Assembly (NCBI RefSeq): GCF_032108445.1
Contig: NZ_CP134876.1
Coordinates: 5,332,001-5,396,000, forward strand
DNA length: 64,000 nt
Direction: 5' to 3'
From: Micromonospora halotolerans
Lineage (GTDB): Bacteria; Actinomycetota; Actinomycetes; Mycobacteriales; Micromonosporaceae
The notes under the pieces are model-generated. The model saw only the letters and a program-made list of their open reading frames with translations. It searched no databases and was not told the origin of the DNA. Every line of letters starts with the position of its first letter. Position 1 is the first letter of the stretch. The translations under genes were made by a program, and so were the position numbers. This document shows positions 45,001-54,207 of the stretch, in pieces.

Positions 45001-46230
45001 TCAGCGGGCCAGCCAGGCCGCCGCGTCGGTGCCCCACCGCGTCGGCGGGCTCGCCCAGTCCGGCCGGCCGCCGGGCACCGTGACCGGCGGCAGGGCGTAC
45101 CGGAGGCGGCCGGCGGGGGCGTCCCGCTCGGCGCACCAGGGGTCGGGGTCCGGCGGCGCGGCGGCAGTGACCGGCGCGGCCAGCAGGTCGTGCCGCAGCC
45201 ACCGGGCGGTACCGGCCAGCGACAGGTCGGCGGTCCAGGCGCCCCCCTCGTGGGCGCGCCGCGCCAGCGCCCGGAGCACCGCCGCGGCGAGCAGGTAGCC
45301 GGTGCCGTGGTCGAGCGCCTGGGCGGGCAGCACACCCGGTGCGCCGTCCGGCCGCCGCTCGATCACGGCGATGCCGGCGGCGGCCTGCACCAGGCTGTCG
45401 AAGCCGCGCCGCCCGGCCCACGGGCCGGTGCCGCCCCACGCGGACAGCCGCGCCACCACCAGGTCCGGGCGGTGCCGGCGCAGCGCCTCCGGCGAGAGGC
45501 CCCACCGGTCCAGCGCCCCCGGCCGGTAGCCGGTGACCACCACGTCGGCGTCGGCCAGCAGCGCCGCGAAGCGGGCCCGGTCGGCGTCCCGGCCCAGGTC
45601 GAGCAGGGTGGAGCGCTTGCCGGCGTCGGTGTCCAGGTGCTGGGGCTCCAGCTCCGGCAGGCCGGGGGAGTCGACGCGCAGCACGTCGGCGCCGAGCAGG
45701 GCGAGGAACCGGGTCGCCACCGGGCCGGCGATCACCCGGGTCAGGTCGAGCACGCGTACCCCGGCGGCCGGGAGCCCGGGCGGCGCGGGTGGCGTCGGGC
45801 GGGCCGCCGTCGGAGCGTCGGCGCCCAGCCGGACCAGGGGTTCCGTCGCGACCGCCGCGGCCTGCGGGTGGGCGTCCCACTCCGCCGGCGTGCGGGCGGC
45901 GACGGCGAGCCCGCCGGCCGCGGTGACGCGCTCCTCGACCTCGGCGGCCGGTCGCGCGCCGACCCGCTCGCCCACCGCCGCCGCCAGGGCCTCGTCGTCG
46001 GGGCGCGCCGGGTCCAGGTCGAGCGCGGCCAGCAGCCGCCGCCGGTGGTGCGGGTAGTTGGCGTGGGTACGCACCCAGCCGACGCACGCGACGGCCAGGT
46101 CGGTCACCGGCAGCCGGGCCGGCAGCACCCCGTCCGGGCCGGCCGCCCGCACCGCCGCGACGGCAGCCGGGTCCCCGCCCAGCGCCGTCCAGGCCGACCG
46201 GATCGCCGCCGTCGTCGTCGAGTTCACCAC
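45001..46230 (-). CDS. Class III CoA-transferase (CaiB/BaiF family)
   Basis: The protein has 409 residues, normal for the family. The core segments are GVRVLDLTRVIAGPVATRFLALLGADVLRVDSP, then the TDAGKRSTLLDLGRD segment and DADVVVTGYRPGALDRWGLSPEAL. LVVARLSAWGGTGPWAGRRGFDSLVQAAAG follows. These enzymes move CoA between carboxylic acids by way of an enzyme-linked intermediate. An extra N-terminal region of about 150 residues precedes the recognised core, and the protein is shorter at the C-terminus than formyl-CoA transferases. The acids used are unknown. It starts 36 bases after the penicillin-binding protein stop on the same strand and could be cotranscribed with it. Confidence 0.85.
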   Translation of the reverse strand: MVNSTTTAAIRSAWTALGGDPAAVAAVRAAGPDGVLPARLPVTDLAVACVGWVRTHANYPHHRRRLLAALDLDPARPDDEALAAAVGERVGARPAAEVEERVTAAGGLAVAARTPAEWDAHPQAAAVATEPLVRLGADAPTAARPTPPAPPGLPAAGVRVLDLTRVIAGPVATRFLALLGADVLRVDSPGLPELEPQHLDTDAGKRSTLLDLGRDADRARFAALLADADVVVTGYRPGALDRWGLSPEALRRHRPDLVVARLSAWGGTGPWAGRRGFDSLVQAAAGIAVIERRPDGAPGVLPAQALDHGTGYLLAAAVLRALARRAHEGGAWTADLSLAGTARWLRHDLLAAPVTAAAPPDPDPWCAERDAPAGRLRYALPPVTVPGGRPDWASPPTRWGTDAAAWLAR

Positions 46231-46266
46231 CGGTCGATCATCGCACCGCCGGTGGCGGCCCGACGC

Positions 46267-48588
46267 TCACCGGGGTTTGCGGGTCTTCGACGGTGTCAGG
46301 CTCGGCAGCGGGCTGAGCGAGGGGGAGATGGTCGGCAGCGTGGTCGGCCGCCTGCTGGGGCTGGGGCTCGGGCGCGACGGGGTGGTGCTCGGCGTCGGCC
46401 GGGCCGACGGGGTGGGCGAGGACGTGGCCGGCGGCGGCGTCGGGGTGGTGGTCTCCGGGGCGTCGTCCGGGAACGCCGGTTCGGCGAACCGGTACTTGTC
46501 CGGGTCGAGCTTCAACGCCGCGGTGGCGTCGGCCATGAACTGCCGCCAGATCGGCCCGGGCCCGGTGGAGCCGTAGACCTCGTAGCTGCCGCCGGTCGTC
46601 CTGAGCGGCTTGCCGTCGGTGGTGCCCAGCCAGACGGCGGAGGCGAGCGCCCCGGTCCAGCCGACCATCCACGTGTGCACGTTCTGGGTGGTGCTCTGCC
46701 CGGCCTGCCAGGTGCCGGTCTTGCCGGCGGAGTCCCAGTCGTTGTCGAGCTTGGCCGCCCGGACCCGGCGCAGCGTCCAGTCGAGCTGGTTGATCGCCTC
46801 CTGGTCGAGGCCCAGGTCGGTCTGCTTGAGCTGCTCGCCCCACACCTTCTCGTCGCCCTTGGTGACCGACCGCACGAAGTGCGCCTCGGCGCGCTTGCCG
46901 CCGGCCGCGAAGGTGGCCATCCCGTTGGCGTGGTCCTGCACGCTGATGCCGTACTGGCCGATGCCGACCTCGGTGGAGAACCGCCGGGCCACCTCGTCGG
47001 CCGGCTCGGTGCGCAGGTCCACCCGCTGGGGCTGCGGGTTGCCCTTGACGGTCTCCCACATCGACTCGACGCCGGCCCGCTTCGCCATGTCGATGACCTT
47101 GGCGGTGCCGAGCTTCTCGGTCAGCTCGAAGTAGGTGACGTTCAGCGACGCGACGGTCGCCTCCCACAGCGCGCAGTTCGGCTGGCACGGGGCGTGTTCG
47201 GCGTTGCGGATGGGGCCGGCCGCACTGCCCTTGGTCCGCCCCGACTCGGGGAACTCCTTGGTGTCCGGCGAGTCGAACCGCTGCTTCACCGAGATGCCGT
47301 CCTCGACGGCGGCGGCCAGGTCGTACACCTTGAACGACGAGCCCGGCGGGTGCTGGCCGAACCCGCGGGCCTGGCCGTTCTCGTCGCGGTACCAGCCGGC
47401 GTAGTCGGCGCCGGAACCGCTGCTCCCGCCGTAGTAGCCGAGCACCCGGCCGGTGCCGGGCTCGACGGCGACGAGCGCGGCCTGCCAGTTCTTCGGCTGG
47501 CCGCGGACCGCCTCGGGCGCGGTGTCCCGGCGGATGTCGGCGGCGGCCTCCGCGGCGTCCTGCACGCGCTTGTCGATCGTGGTGACGATCTTGTAACCGC
47601 CGTCGCGGATCACCTCGTCCGGCTTGCCGCGGAACGGTTCGGTCTGCCGCAGCTCGCCGAGCACGTGGTGGACCACCAGGCCGGTGGGCCGGTCCAGGCC
47701 CGAGCGGCCCGCCGTGGGGTCGATCGGCCGCACCGAGTCCGGGTACGCCAGGTTCGCCGCCTGCTCGGAGGTGAGGTAGCCGAGCTTCACCATGCCGTCG
47801 CGGATGTAGTTCCAGCGGTCGATCGAGTTCTGCTTGGCCAGAGCGTTGCGCCGGGGGTCGTAGCCGGGGGAGCCCTCGGGGTCGGCCGGGTCGGCCTCCG
47901 GCTGCTTCACCATGGCGCAGAGCACCATGGCCTCGGCCTGGGTGAGCTGTTGCTGCGGCGGGGCGTCCCGGCGCACCGTCTTGCCGAAGAAGGTCTGCGC
48001 GGCCGCCTCGATCCCGTACGCGCCCCGGCCGAACGGGACGGTGTTCAGGTAGAAGCCGAGGATCTCCTCCTTGGAGTAGGTGTCGTCCAGCTTCCAGGCG
48101 ACGACCGCCTCGCGCAGCTTCCGCGAGTAGGTCACCCCGCGCAGGTCGGCGGCGACCCGCGCGTACTGCTGGGTGAGGGTGGAGGCGCCCTGCCGCTGCC
48201 CGCCGGTGACGTTCGCCCAGGCCGCCCGGAGCACGCCCTTGAAGTCGACGCCCTTGTTGGTCCAGAAGGTCCGGTCCTCGGCCGCCACGATGGCCTGCTT
48301 GGCCGAGTCGTTCATCTGGTCGTACGGGACGATGGTGCGGTTCTCCGCGCCCAGCTTCGCCATCGGCGTGCGCCCGTCGGCGTAGTAGACGGTGGTCGAC
48401 TCGGGCAGCTTGAGGTCGGTGGGGGTCGGCACGCTGTCGAAGTAGTAGCCGCCGGCCACCAGGCCGGAGCCTGCCAGCAGCGCGAACACCGCCAGGAAGA
48501 TCAGCAGGCGGTTCCGCCGGCGCCTCCGCCCCGGAGTGGGGGTCGTGGAGCCGTCGGCATCGTGGTCACCGGTTGGACGCATCCGCAC
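46267..48588 (-). CDS. Class A penicillin-binding protein (bifunctional PBP)
   Basis: The protein has 773 residues. A short basic cytoplasmic N-terminus leads to one membrane helix (about 27-48). The GT51 transglycosylase domain has Glu104 in IVAAEDRTFWTNKGVDF and the GASTLTQQYAR motif. The transpeptidase domain has S417xxK420 in PPGSSFKVYDLA, SLN in the VASLNVTYFEL segment and KTG in DSAGKTGTWQAG. The C-terminal tail of about 75 residues is Pro/Ser/Thr-rich and likely lies in the wall. It polymerises and cross-links peptidoglycan. GTG at 48588 has GGAGGG upstream. It is divergent from the GH6 gene with 216 bases between. Confidence 0.95.
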   Translation of the reverse strand: MRMRPTGDHDADGSTTPTPGRRRRRNRLLIFLAVFALLAGSGLVAGGYYFDSVPTPTDLKLPESTTVYYADGRTPMAKLGAENRTIVPYDQMNDSAKQAIVAAEDRTFWTNKGVDFKGVLRAAWANVTGGQRQGASTLTQQYARVAADLRGVTYSRKLREAVVAWKLDDTYSKEEILGFYLNTVPFGRGAYGIEAAAQTFFGKTVRRDAPPQQQLTQAEAMVLCAMVKQPEADPADPEGSPGYDPRRNALAKQNSIDRWNYIRDGMVKLGYLTSEQAANLAYPDSVRPIDPTAGRSGLDRPTGLVVHHVLGELRQTEPFRGKPDEVIRDGGYKIVTTIDKRVQDAAEAAADIRRDTAPEAVRGQPKNWQAALVAVEPGTGRVLGYYGGSSGSGADYAGWYRDENGQARGFGQHPPGSSFKVYDLAAAVEDGISVKQRFDSPDTKEFPESGRTKGSAAGPIRNAEHAPCQPNCALWEATVASLNVTYFELTEKLGTAKVIDMAKRAGVESMWETVKGNPQPQRVDLRTEPADEVARRFSTEVGIGQYGISVQDHANGMATFAAGGKRAEAHFVRSVTKGDEKVWGEQLKQTDLGLDQEAINQLDWTLRRVRAAKLDNDWDSAGKTGTWQAGQSTTQNVHTWMVGWTGALASAVWLGTTDGKPLRTTGGSYEVYGSTGPGPIWRQFMADATAALKLDPDKYRFAEPAFPDDAPETTTPTPPPATSSPTPSARPTPSTTPSRPSPSPSRRPTTLPTISPSLSPLPSLTPSKTRKPR

Positions 48589-48717
48589 CCGATACCCTCC
48601 GTCTGCTCGGCCGAATCGTGTCCCTGCCCGGCTCGCAGGCTAGCGGAGCTGCGGCGACGGCACCGGCCTCCGGCGTTCTTTCCCGCTGCGGCCACCGCGC
48701 CCCACCGCCGGAAGACA

Positions 48718-48746
48718 TTGACAGCCGCGGCTGCGCCAGGCAGGCT
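48718..48746 (+). promoter_or_regulatory. Promoter of the GH6 gene
   Basis: A consensus -35 TTGACA (48718-48723) is spaced 17 bases from a -10-like CAGGCT (48741-48746). The CebR-like operator at 48758-48771 lies just downstream, overlapping the expected transcript start. Confidence 0.6.
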
Positions 48747-48757
48747 CTGACGAGCTG

Positions 48758-48771
48758 CGGGAACGCTCCCA
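48758..48771. promoter_or_regulatory. CebR-like LacI-family operator before the GH6 gene
   Basis: CGGGAACGCTCCCA matches the CebR operator TGGGAGCGCTCCCA at 12 of 14 positions. It lies 33 bases before the GTG start of a GH6 cellulase, the kind of gene CebR represses in streptomycetes. A sister site is at 16318-16331. Confidence 0.7.
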
Positions 48772-48804
48772 TCACCCGTTCCCCCGTCCCTTCAGGAGCA
48801 TGAC

Positions 48805-50064
48805 GTGGCCCTGACTCCCTTCCGGCGGCGCGCCCTGACGGCTGTCGCCGCCGTCGCCGCGACCCTCGCCGCGGCGGTGCCCTTCTCGCCCGCGCCCGCC
48901 GGCGCCGAGATCCGCGACGGCGTGCGGTTCTCCACCCCCCGACCGGACCACGGGGCGGTGGCCCAGATCGCCCGGCTGACCGCCACCGGACACCACCGGC
49001 AGGCCGCCGCGCTGCGCACCATGATCCGTACGCCCCAGGCGGTCTGGGTGACCGGCGGCTCCGCCGCCACGGTCACCCGGACGGTCAACGCCGAGGTGCG
49101 CCGAGCGGCCGGCAAGAAGTCCGTGCCCGTGCTCGTGGCGTACAACATCCCGTTCCGCGACTGCGCGCAGTACTCGGCCGGCGGCGCCACCTCGGTGGCC
49201 GAGTACGAGCAGTGGATCGACGCGTTCGCCCGGGGCATCGGCGGCCACGAGGTGGCCGTCATGCTGGAGCCGGACGGCCTGGGCATCATCCCCTGGTACA
49301 CGACGATCAACGGAAGCCAGGACTGGTGCCGCCCCGCCGAGGCGGACCCGGCGACCGCCGCCGCCGACCGGTTCGCCATGCTCACCTACGCGGTCGACAA
49401 GCTGAGCGCGCTGCCCCGCACCAGCGTCTACCTCGACGGCACGCACAGCGCCTGGCTCGGCGTCGGCGACGCGGCCGACCGGCTGGTCAAGGCCGGCGTC
49501 GGCCGGGCCGACGGCTTCTTCCTCAACGTCTCCAACTACGAGACCACCGAGCGTCAGCTCAAGTACGGCAACTGGATCGCCAAGTGCGTCCACTACGGCA
49601 CGGCGGGTCCCGAGTGGGCGCGCGGCCACTTCGAGTGGTGCGCCAGCCAGTACTACCCGGCCGACCCGGCCGACTTCAGCACCTGGGTCCGCACCGACGA
49701 GTGGTACGCCGAGAACGTCGGCGACGTGCCGGCCGACCGGCTCGCCCACTTCGTGGTGGACACCAGCCGCAACGGGCAGGGGCCGTGGACCGCGCCGGCC
49801 GGGGTGACCTGGCCGGATCCGCAGACCTGGTGCAACCCGCCGGACCGAGGGCTGGGCCTGCGCCCCACCACGGCCACCGGTGACCCGCTCGCGGACGCGT
49901 TCCTCTGGGTGAAGACGCCCGGCCAGTCCGACGGGCAGTGCGACCGGGGCACCGGCACCGGGCGGGACCCGGCGCGCGGCGGCATCGCCGACCCGCCCGC
50001 CGGCGCCTGGTTCGCCGAGCAGGCCCTCGAACTGGTGCGGTACGCCAACCCGCCGCTGCGCTGA
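48805..50064 (+). CDS. Secreted GH6 family cellulase/endoglucanase
   Basis: The protein has 419 residues. Signal peptide about 1-34. GH6 motifs are VLVAYNIPFRDCAQYSAGG (Asp119, which tunes the active site), VAVMLEPDGLGII (Asp157, the catalytic acid) and LDGTHSAWLG. The C-terminal part with FFLNVSNYETTERQLKYGNWIA and the later TWCNPPDRGLGLRPT segment is also as expected. No carbohydrate-binding module is attached. It should cut beta-1,4-glucan outside the cell. GTG at 48805 has AGGAG 6 bases upstream; an ATG at 48800 is in another frame and soon hits a stop. Expression is probably repressed through the CebR-like site at 48758-48771. Confidence 0.93.
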   Translation: MALTPFRRRALTAVAAVAATLAAAVPFSPAPAGAEIRDGVRFSTPRPDHGAVAQIARLTATGHHRQAAALRTMIRTPQAVWVTGGSAATVTRTVNAEVRRAAGKKSVPVLVAYNIPFRDCAQYSAGGATSVAEYEQWIDAFARGIGGHEVAVMLEPDGLGIIPWYTTINGSQDWCRPAEADPATAAADRFAMLTYAVDKLSALPRTSVYLDGTHSAWLGVGDAADRLVKAGVGRADGFFLNVSNYETTERQLKYGNWIAKCVHYGTAGPEWARGHFEWCASQYYPADPADFSTWVRTDEWYAENVGDVPADRLAHFVVDTSRNGQGPWTAPAGVTWPDPQTWCNPPDRGLGLRPTTATGDPLADAFLWVKTPGQSDGQCDRGTGTGRDPARGGIADPPAGAWFAEQALELVRYANPPLR

Positions 50065-50072
50065 ACCGACCC

Positions 50073-50098
50073 GGCCGGGGCGGTCGACCGCCCCGGCC
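50073..50098. terminator. Hairpin terminator after the GH6 gene
   Basis: A 26-base perfect palindrome, GGCCGGGGCGGTC with its complement, can fold with a TCGA loop. It lies 8 bases after the GH6 stop and ends 10 bases before the stop of the convergent gene, so it may serve both. Confidence 0.7.
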
Positions 50099-50108
50099 CG
50101 GATCCAGC

Positions 50109-50786
50109 TCAGCGCAGGGCCCACCCGGTGGCCCGGCCGTTGCGGGTCCTGGTGATCCGGCGCGTCGGCCAGCGGCCGTTACCGGCGGACCGGTTGGCCC
50201 AGAACGGGGAGAGCCGCCACATCGGGTGGGTGGTGGTGTCACCCGGTCCCGCGAAGGCCTCCCGGTCGGCGTACCCGTGCTGCCGGAACAGGTCCCGGTC
50301 GGCCTCGGTGAACACCTCCGCGTACGTCGGCAGGCTCAGCGTGTCCATCCAGCGCTGCGCGCCGACGAGCACCGCGGCGGCCCGGCGGGCGGCCGCCGGG
50401 CCGGGCGCGGCCAGCAACGCGAGATGGTTGTGCGCCTCGGCCGGTCGCCGGACGGCGAGCGCCTCGTCGAGCTGGAGGAAGCGCTCCTCGTCCGGACCGG
50501 CGGCCGCGGCGAGGCGGTCGGCGTACCGGTTCGGCGCCGGGATCGGCCGGTAGCGGTGGAACCATACGGTCGCCGCCGTGCCGTCCCGGAGCAGGAACGC
50601 GTCGCCGAAGAGCATCGCGTGTTCGGTCCAGATCCGGGCCACGGCGCCCAGGACGGCGGTGCGGCGTTGCGTGTCGGGGACGAGCCACGCGGCGAGCGCG
50701 GTCGGGGAGAGGGCCTCGGCGACGAGATCGGCGATGCGGCCGATGTCGCACCACCGGGCCCGGACGACGGGTGAGGCTGTGCTCAT
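50109..50786 (-). CDS. GNAT-fold protein, probable acetyltransferase
   Basis: The protein has 225 residues. The plan is that of a GNAT protein: an N-terminal RWCDIGRIADLVAEALSPTALAAWLVPD segment, a central FLQLDEALAVRRPAEAHNHLALLAAPG segment, and a C-terminal LSLPTYAEVFTEADRDLFRQHGYADRE, like the YEKxGF region of the fold. The usual Q-x-x-G-x-G loop is changed to PGPAAARRAAAVL, so acetyl-CoA binding is not proven. AGGAG precedes ATG 50786. The substrate is unknown. The gene stands alone between convergent GH6 and the Pro/Ala-rich gene on the same strand. Confidence 0.65.
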   Translation of the reverse strand: MSTASPVVRARWCDIGRIADLVAEALSPTALAAWLVPDTQRRTAVLGAVARIWTEHAMLFGDAFLLRDGTAATVWFHRYRPIPAPNRYADRLAAAAGPDEERFLQLDEALAVRRPAEAHNHLALLAAPGPAAARRAAAVLVGAQRWMDTLSLPTYAEVFTEADRDLFRQHGYADREAFAGPGDTTTHPMWRLSPFWANRSAGNGRWPTRRITRTRNGRATGWALR

Positions 50787-50931
50787 GAAGACTCCTGGTC
50801 ACCAGGGTGATCGCGTACGTGGGAGGGCGCCAGGAGCGGTCGTCGTCCGGCGCGGGCCGTGAGCGGCCGTGCAGCGTGTGGCAGGAGGAAGCCGGGTGCG
50901 GTGCGCGGCGGCGGCCGCCACCGCGGGCCGG

Positions 50932-52269
50932 TCAGGCGGGCCGGGTGCCCGGGCGGGGCGAGCGCGACGCCGGCGGTGGGCCGTCGGCCGGGCCGCTGCG
51001 GTGGCCGACCAGGGCCGGCGGGGCCCAGGGGGTGGGGCCGGTGACGGCCGCCGCACCGTGGGCGCCGCCCGGCGATCCGGCCGCACCGCTGCCCGCCGGG
51101 CCGGCCGGGGCGGCCGGGGTGGCCGGGGTGGTCGGGACCGGGTCCCGGTCCGAGCGACCGGGCTGCGGCCGGGAGGACGGGCCGGAACCGCCGTCGGCGG
51201 GCCGCGCGGCACCGGCGGTGTCCGACGGTCCGTCGCTGGTGGTCGCCGGGCGCGCGTCCGACCCCGCGGTGTGGCCGGTGGCGTCGGCCGGGGTCCTCGG
51301 GACGTCGGCGGGCCGGTCCGGCGCCGGGCGGTCTGCGGGGCCGCCGGCGGCCGGTGGCGACGTGCCGGGCGGGGTCGTCGCGGGTGGCGGCGTGGTCACC
51401 GGGCCGGTGGGCGGGTCCAGCAGGTCGGTCACCGGGGTCAGTGGCCTCAGGGCCGGGCCCAGCGGCCGGCGCACCGGCTCCAGGGCGCGCCACACCGGGG
51501 AGAGGACCGGGCCGAGCGGCCGGGTCACCGGCGCGAGCACGCCGGCCACCGGGGTGAGCACGCCGTCGCGCAGCGGGTCGGTGACCGGGCGCAGCGTGCC
51601 GGCGACGGGCGCGAGCACGGAGCCCCGCAGCGGGTCGGTGACCGGCCGCAGCGCCTCGGTCAGCGGGTCGAGCACCCCCGCGCGGACCGGGTCGAGGGTC
51701 GCGTCGAGCGCGCCCCCGCTGCCCGCCGGCCGGCCCGGCCCGCTCGGGGTGCGCCGCGCGTCCGCCGGTCGCCGCGCGTCGTCGCGGGCCGCCGGAGCGG
51801 GGTGCCGGCCGGCCGGGCGGGCGCCCGGTGCGGCCCGGCGGTCGGGGGCCGACCCGGGGCGGGTGGCGGGAGCGGCGCGGCGGCCCTCCGGCCGGGTGGC
51901 CGCCCGCTGGCCGGCCGTCCCGTCGGCGCGGGCGCCGGAGGCGGTCCGGCCGCCGGTCGCGGTCCGGCCGCCGGTTGTGGGCCGGTCGCCGGTCGCGGAC
52001 CGGTCGTCCGGAACGGGTCGGTCGCCGGTCACGGGCGGCGGCTCGGAGGTGGCGTCGTCGGAGGGCGGCGTCACCACGCCGAGGACCGGGCTCAGCGTGT
52101 CGGTGAGCAGGTCGACGACGGCGGTGAGCGGGGCGGCGGGCGGCCGTTCGGCGGCCTGCGCGGCGGTGCCCGTGGCGACCTCGTGCACGCCCCAGGCCGC
52201 CACGACGCCGCCGAGCAGCAGGCCGACGCGCAGCACCACCCGCGTCAGCCGTCCGCCGCGTCGAGTCAT
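50932..52269 (-). CDS. Pro/Ala-rich exported protein with 19-residue repeats
   Basis: The protein has 445 residues. The start is basic (MTRRGGRLTR), followed by a hydrophobic stretch VVLRVGLLLGGVVAAWGVHEVATG ending TAAQAAE, so it is exported or anchored. Then comes a low-complexity stretch rich in Ala, Pro, Arg and Gly. In the middle, three 19-residue repeats of the type VLDPLTEALRPVTDPLRGS occur, predicted amphipathic. A Pro/Thr/Ser tail follows. No known domain is seen. GGAGG lies 10 bases before ATG 52269, which is why that start is preferred to GTG 52290. Strong compositional bias lowers certainty, and two long open frames run opposite to it, but the signal-like start supports this strand. 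Confidence 0.65.
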   Translation of the reverse strand: MTRRGGRLTRVVLRVGLLLGGVVAAWGVHEVATGTAAQAAERPPAAPLTAVVDLLTDTLSPVLGVVTPPSDDATSEPPPVTGDRPVPDDRSATGDRPTTGGRTATGGRTASGARADGTAGQRAATRPEGRRAAPATRPGSAPDRRAAPGARPAGRHPAPAARDDARRPADARRTPSGPGRPAGSGGALDATLDPVRAGVLDPLTEALRPVTDPLRGSVLAPVAGTLRPVTDPLRDGVLTPVAGVLAPVTRPLGPVLSPVWRALEPVRRPLGPALRPLTPVTDLLDPPTGPVTTPPPATTPPGTSPPAAGGPADRPAPDRPADVPRTPADATGHTAGSDARPATTSDGPSDTAGAARPADGGSGPSSRPQPGRSDRDPVPTTPATPAAPAGPAGSGAAGSPGGAHGAAAVTGPTPWAPPALVGHRSGPADGPPPASRSPRPGTRPA

Positions 52270-52422
52270 CCCGGGCATCCCTCCGACCACCGGGCAGCGC
52301 CGGCGATCGCCCGTACTCTACCGAACGAGATCGGTCGATCACAGTACGCTGCTGATCGAAATCGGGCGCGTCGCCGGGCCGGCAGGCGTGGGAGATCGGC
52401 CGGCGGGGTACCGAGGGCTGTC

Positions 52423-53358
52423 ATGACCACGCGCGCCGCCGAGCACCCCGCCACCGACACCGGCACGCCGCCCGCCGGCGTCGTCGCGGTCGTCGCCCAC
52501 CGGAAGAAGACCTTCGGCGGCGGCCTCGACGAGCTGCGCGCCGGGCTGGTCGCCGCCGGGGTCGGGCGGCTCCTCTGGTACGAGGTGCCGAAGAGCCGCA
52601 AGGCGCCGAAGAAGGTCCGCAAGGCGCTCGACAAGGGCGCCGAGCTGATCCTCGTCTGGGGCGGCGACGGCATGGTGCAGCGGTGTGCCGACACCCTCGC
52701 CGGATCGGACGTGCCCATGGGCATCCTGCCCGCCGGCACCGCCAACCTCTTCGCCACCAACCTCGGCATCCCCGCCGACCTGCCCGAGGCGCTCCGCATC
52801 GCCCTGCACGGCCGGCGGCGCGAGCTGGACCTGGGCCGGCTCAACGGGGAGCACTTCGCGGTGATGGCCGGCGCCGGTTTCGACGGCGACCTGATCCGCG
52901 ACGCCGACCGCCAGCTCAAGGGCCGGCTCGGCCGGATCGCGTACGTCTGGACCGGGCTGCGGCACGTCCGCGGCGAGTGCGTCCGGACCCGGATCACGGT
53001 CGACGGCGCCGACTGGTTCGACGGCGACGCGAGCTGCGTGCTCTTCGGCAACGTCGGCACGATCACCGGCGGCATCCCCGCCTTCGACGACGCCCGGCCC
53101 GACGACGGCGCGCTGGAGATCGGCGTCTCCACCGCCAGCGGCGCCGTGGACTGGGCCCGCACGCTCGGCCGGATGGCCGCCGGCCGGTCCGACGAGTCGC
53201 CATTCGTGCGGATCACCCGGGGGCGGAAGGTGCGCGTCCGGTTCGCCGAGCCGAAGACGTACGAGCTGGACGGGGGCGCGCGGGGCACGGCGAAGAAGCT
53301 GAAGGTGACGGTGGTCCCGGGCGCGCTGACCGTCTGCTGCCCCGACCCGGCGGAGTGA
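52423..53358 (+). CDS. Diacylglycerol kinase-family lipid kinase
   Basis: The protein has 311 residues, the usual length. VVAVVAHRKKTFGGGLDEL opens the DAGK catalytic domain. LILVWGGDGMVQRCADTL is the GGDGT nucleotide motif with Thr replaced by Met. GILPAGTANLFATNLGIP is the conserved GTxNxFA segment. The second, beta-sandwich domain contains FAVMAGAGFDGDLI and ends with the TYELDGGARG segment. Members phosphorylate diacylglycerol, sphingoid bases or related lipids. The T-to-M change may alter activity. ATG 52423 follows GAGGG. The nucleotidyltransferase gene begins 43 bases downstream on the same strand. Confidence 0.88.
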   Translation: MTTRAAEHPATDTGTPPAGVVAVVAHRKKTFGGGLDELRAGLVAAGVGRLLWYEVPKSRKAPKKVRKALDKGAELILVWGGDGMVQRCADTLAGSDVPMGILPAGTANLFATNLGIPADLPEALRIALHGRRRELDLGRLNGEHFAVMAGAGFDGDLIRDADRQLKGRLGRIAYVWTGLRHVRGECVRTRITVDGADWFDGDASCVLFGNVGTITGGIPAFDDARPDDGALEIGVSTASGAVDWARTLGRMAAGRSDESPFVRITRGRKVRVRFAEPKTYELDGGARGTAKKLKVTVVPGALTVCCPDPAE

Positions 53359-53401
53359 CCCCGGCCCGCGTCGCCGTGGCACCGACCGGCAGGATGCCGG
53401 C

Positions 53402-54175
53402 ATGGACGACGACGTGCGCCGCTACCTCGACGAGCTGGTCGGGCAGGCCCGGGCCGTGCTCGGTGACGACCTGGTCGGCGCGTACGCGGCCGGCTCGGTG
53501 GGGCTGGGCGTCTACCAGCCGGGACGCAGCGACGTGGACGTGGCCCTCGTGGTCGACCGGCCGGTCGACGGGCCCACGAAGCGGGCGCTGGTGGACCGGC
53601 TGCGGCACGAGGCGCTGCCCTGCCCGGCGCGCGGCCTCGAACTGGTGGTCTACCGGCGGGACGTGGCCGGTTCCGGCACTCCCGAGCCGGGCTTCGAGGT
53701 CGAGCTGAACACCGGCGCCACCATGCCCTTCCGCGCCACCTACGACCCGGCCGACCGGCCCGCCGCCGACGGGCGGTTCTGGTACGCGCTGGACCGCAGC
53801 ATCCTGCGCCAGTCGGGGCTGGCCCTGCTCGGCCCGCCCGCCGCCGAGGTCTTCGCCGACCCGGGGCCGGCGGAGCTGCGGGGGCTGCTGGTCGAGGCCC
53901 TGCGGTGGTGGCTGGCACTGCCCACCCCGCCCGGCGACGCCCCCGCCCCCGGCGCCGAGGACGCGGTGCTCGGTGCCTGCCGCGCGCTGGTCCGCTGCCG
54001 CGACGGCGTCTGGCTGGGCAAGGTGGACGCCGGGCGGCGGCTCGCGGCCGACGACGCGGACGCCGAGCTGATCCGCCGGTCGATCGCGGCCCGCCGGGGT
54101 GGGCCCCCGCCGGCCGGACCCGAGGCCCGCGCCTTCCAGCAGCGGGTGCTGGGCCGGATCGCCGCTACGCATTGA
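53402..54175 (+). CDS. Nucleotidyltransferase-fold protein (ANT-like)
   Basis: The protein has 257 residues. The Pol-beta-type nucleotidyltransferase site is visible as AYAAGSVGLGVYQPGRSDVDVALVV, containing GS and the DxD metal pair. A helical C-terminal domain (LRGLLVEALRWWLAL; CRALVRCRDGVWLGKVDAGRRLA) resembles that of aminoglycoside adenylyltransferases. Such proteins transfer AMP to a hydroxyl of a small molecule, but actinomycetes hold many relatives with no proven resistance role. The stop overlaps a TTGACG box that may be the -35 of the next gene. It may be cotranscribed with the lipid-kinase-like gene. Confidence 0.78.
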   Translation: MDDDVRRYLDELVGQARAVLGDDLVGAYAAGSVGLGVYQPGRSDVDVALVVDRPVDGPTKRALVDRLRHEALPCPARGLELVVYRRDVAGSGTPEPGFEVELNTGATMPFRATYDPADRPAADGRFWYALDRSILRQSGLALLGPPAAEVFADPGPAELRGLLVEALRWWLALPTPPGDAPAPGAEDAVLGACRALVRCRDGVWLGKVDAGRRLAADDADAELIRRSIAARRGGPPPAGPEARAFQQRVLGRIAATH

Positions 54176-54207
54176 CGCAGGTCGTCGGTCTACTGTAAAC
54201 AAGGCGT

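Noticed and set aside
50869..52422. N-terminal extension of the lipid-kinase frame (and another long plus-strand frame at 50807-52426)
   Set aside because: It is Arg/Gly-rich noise opposite the Pro/Ala-rich protein; the kinase domain starts properly at 52423 with its own ribosome site.
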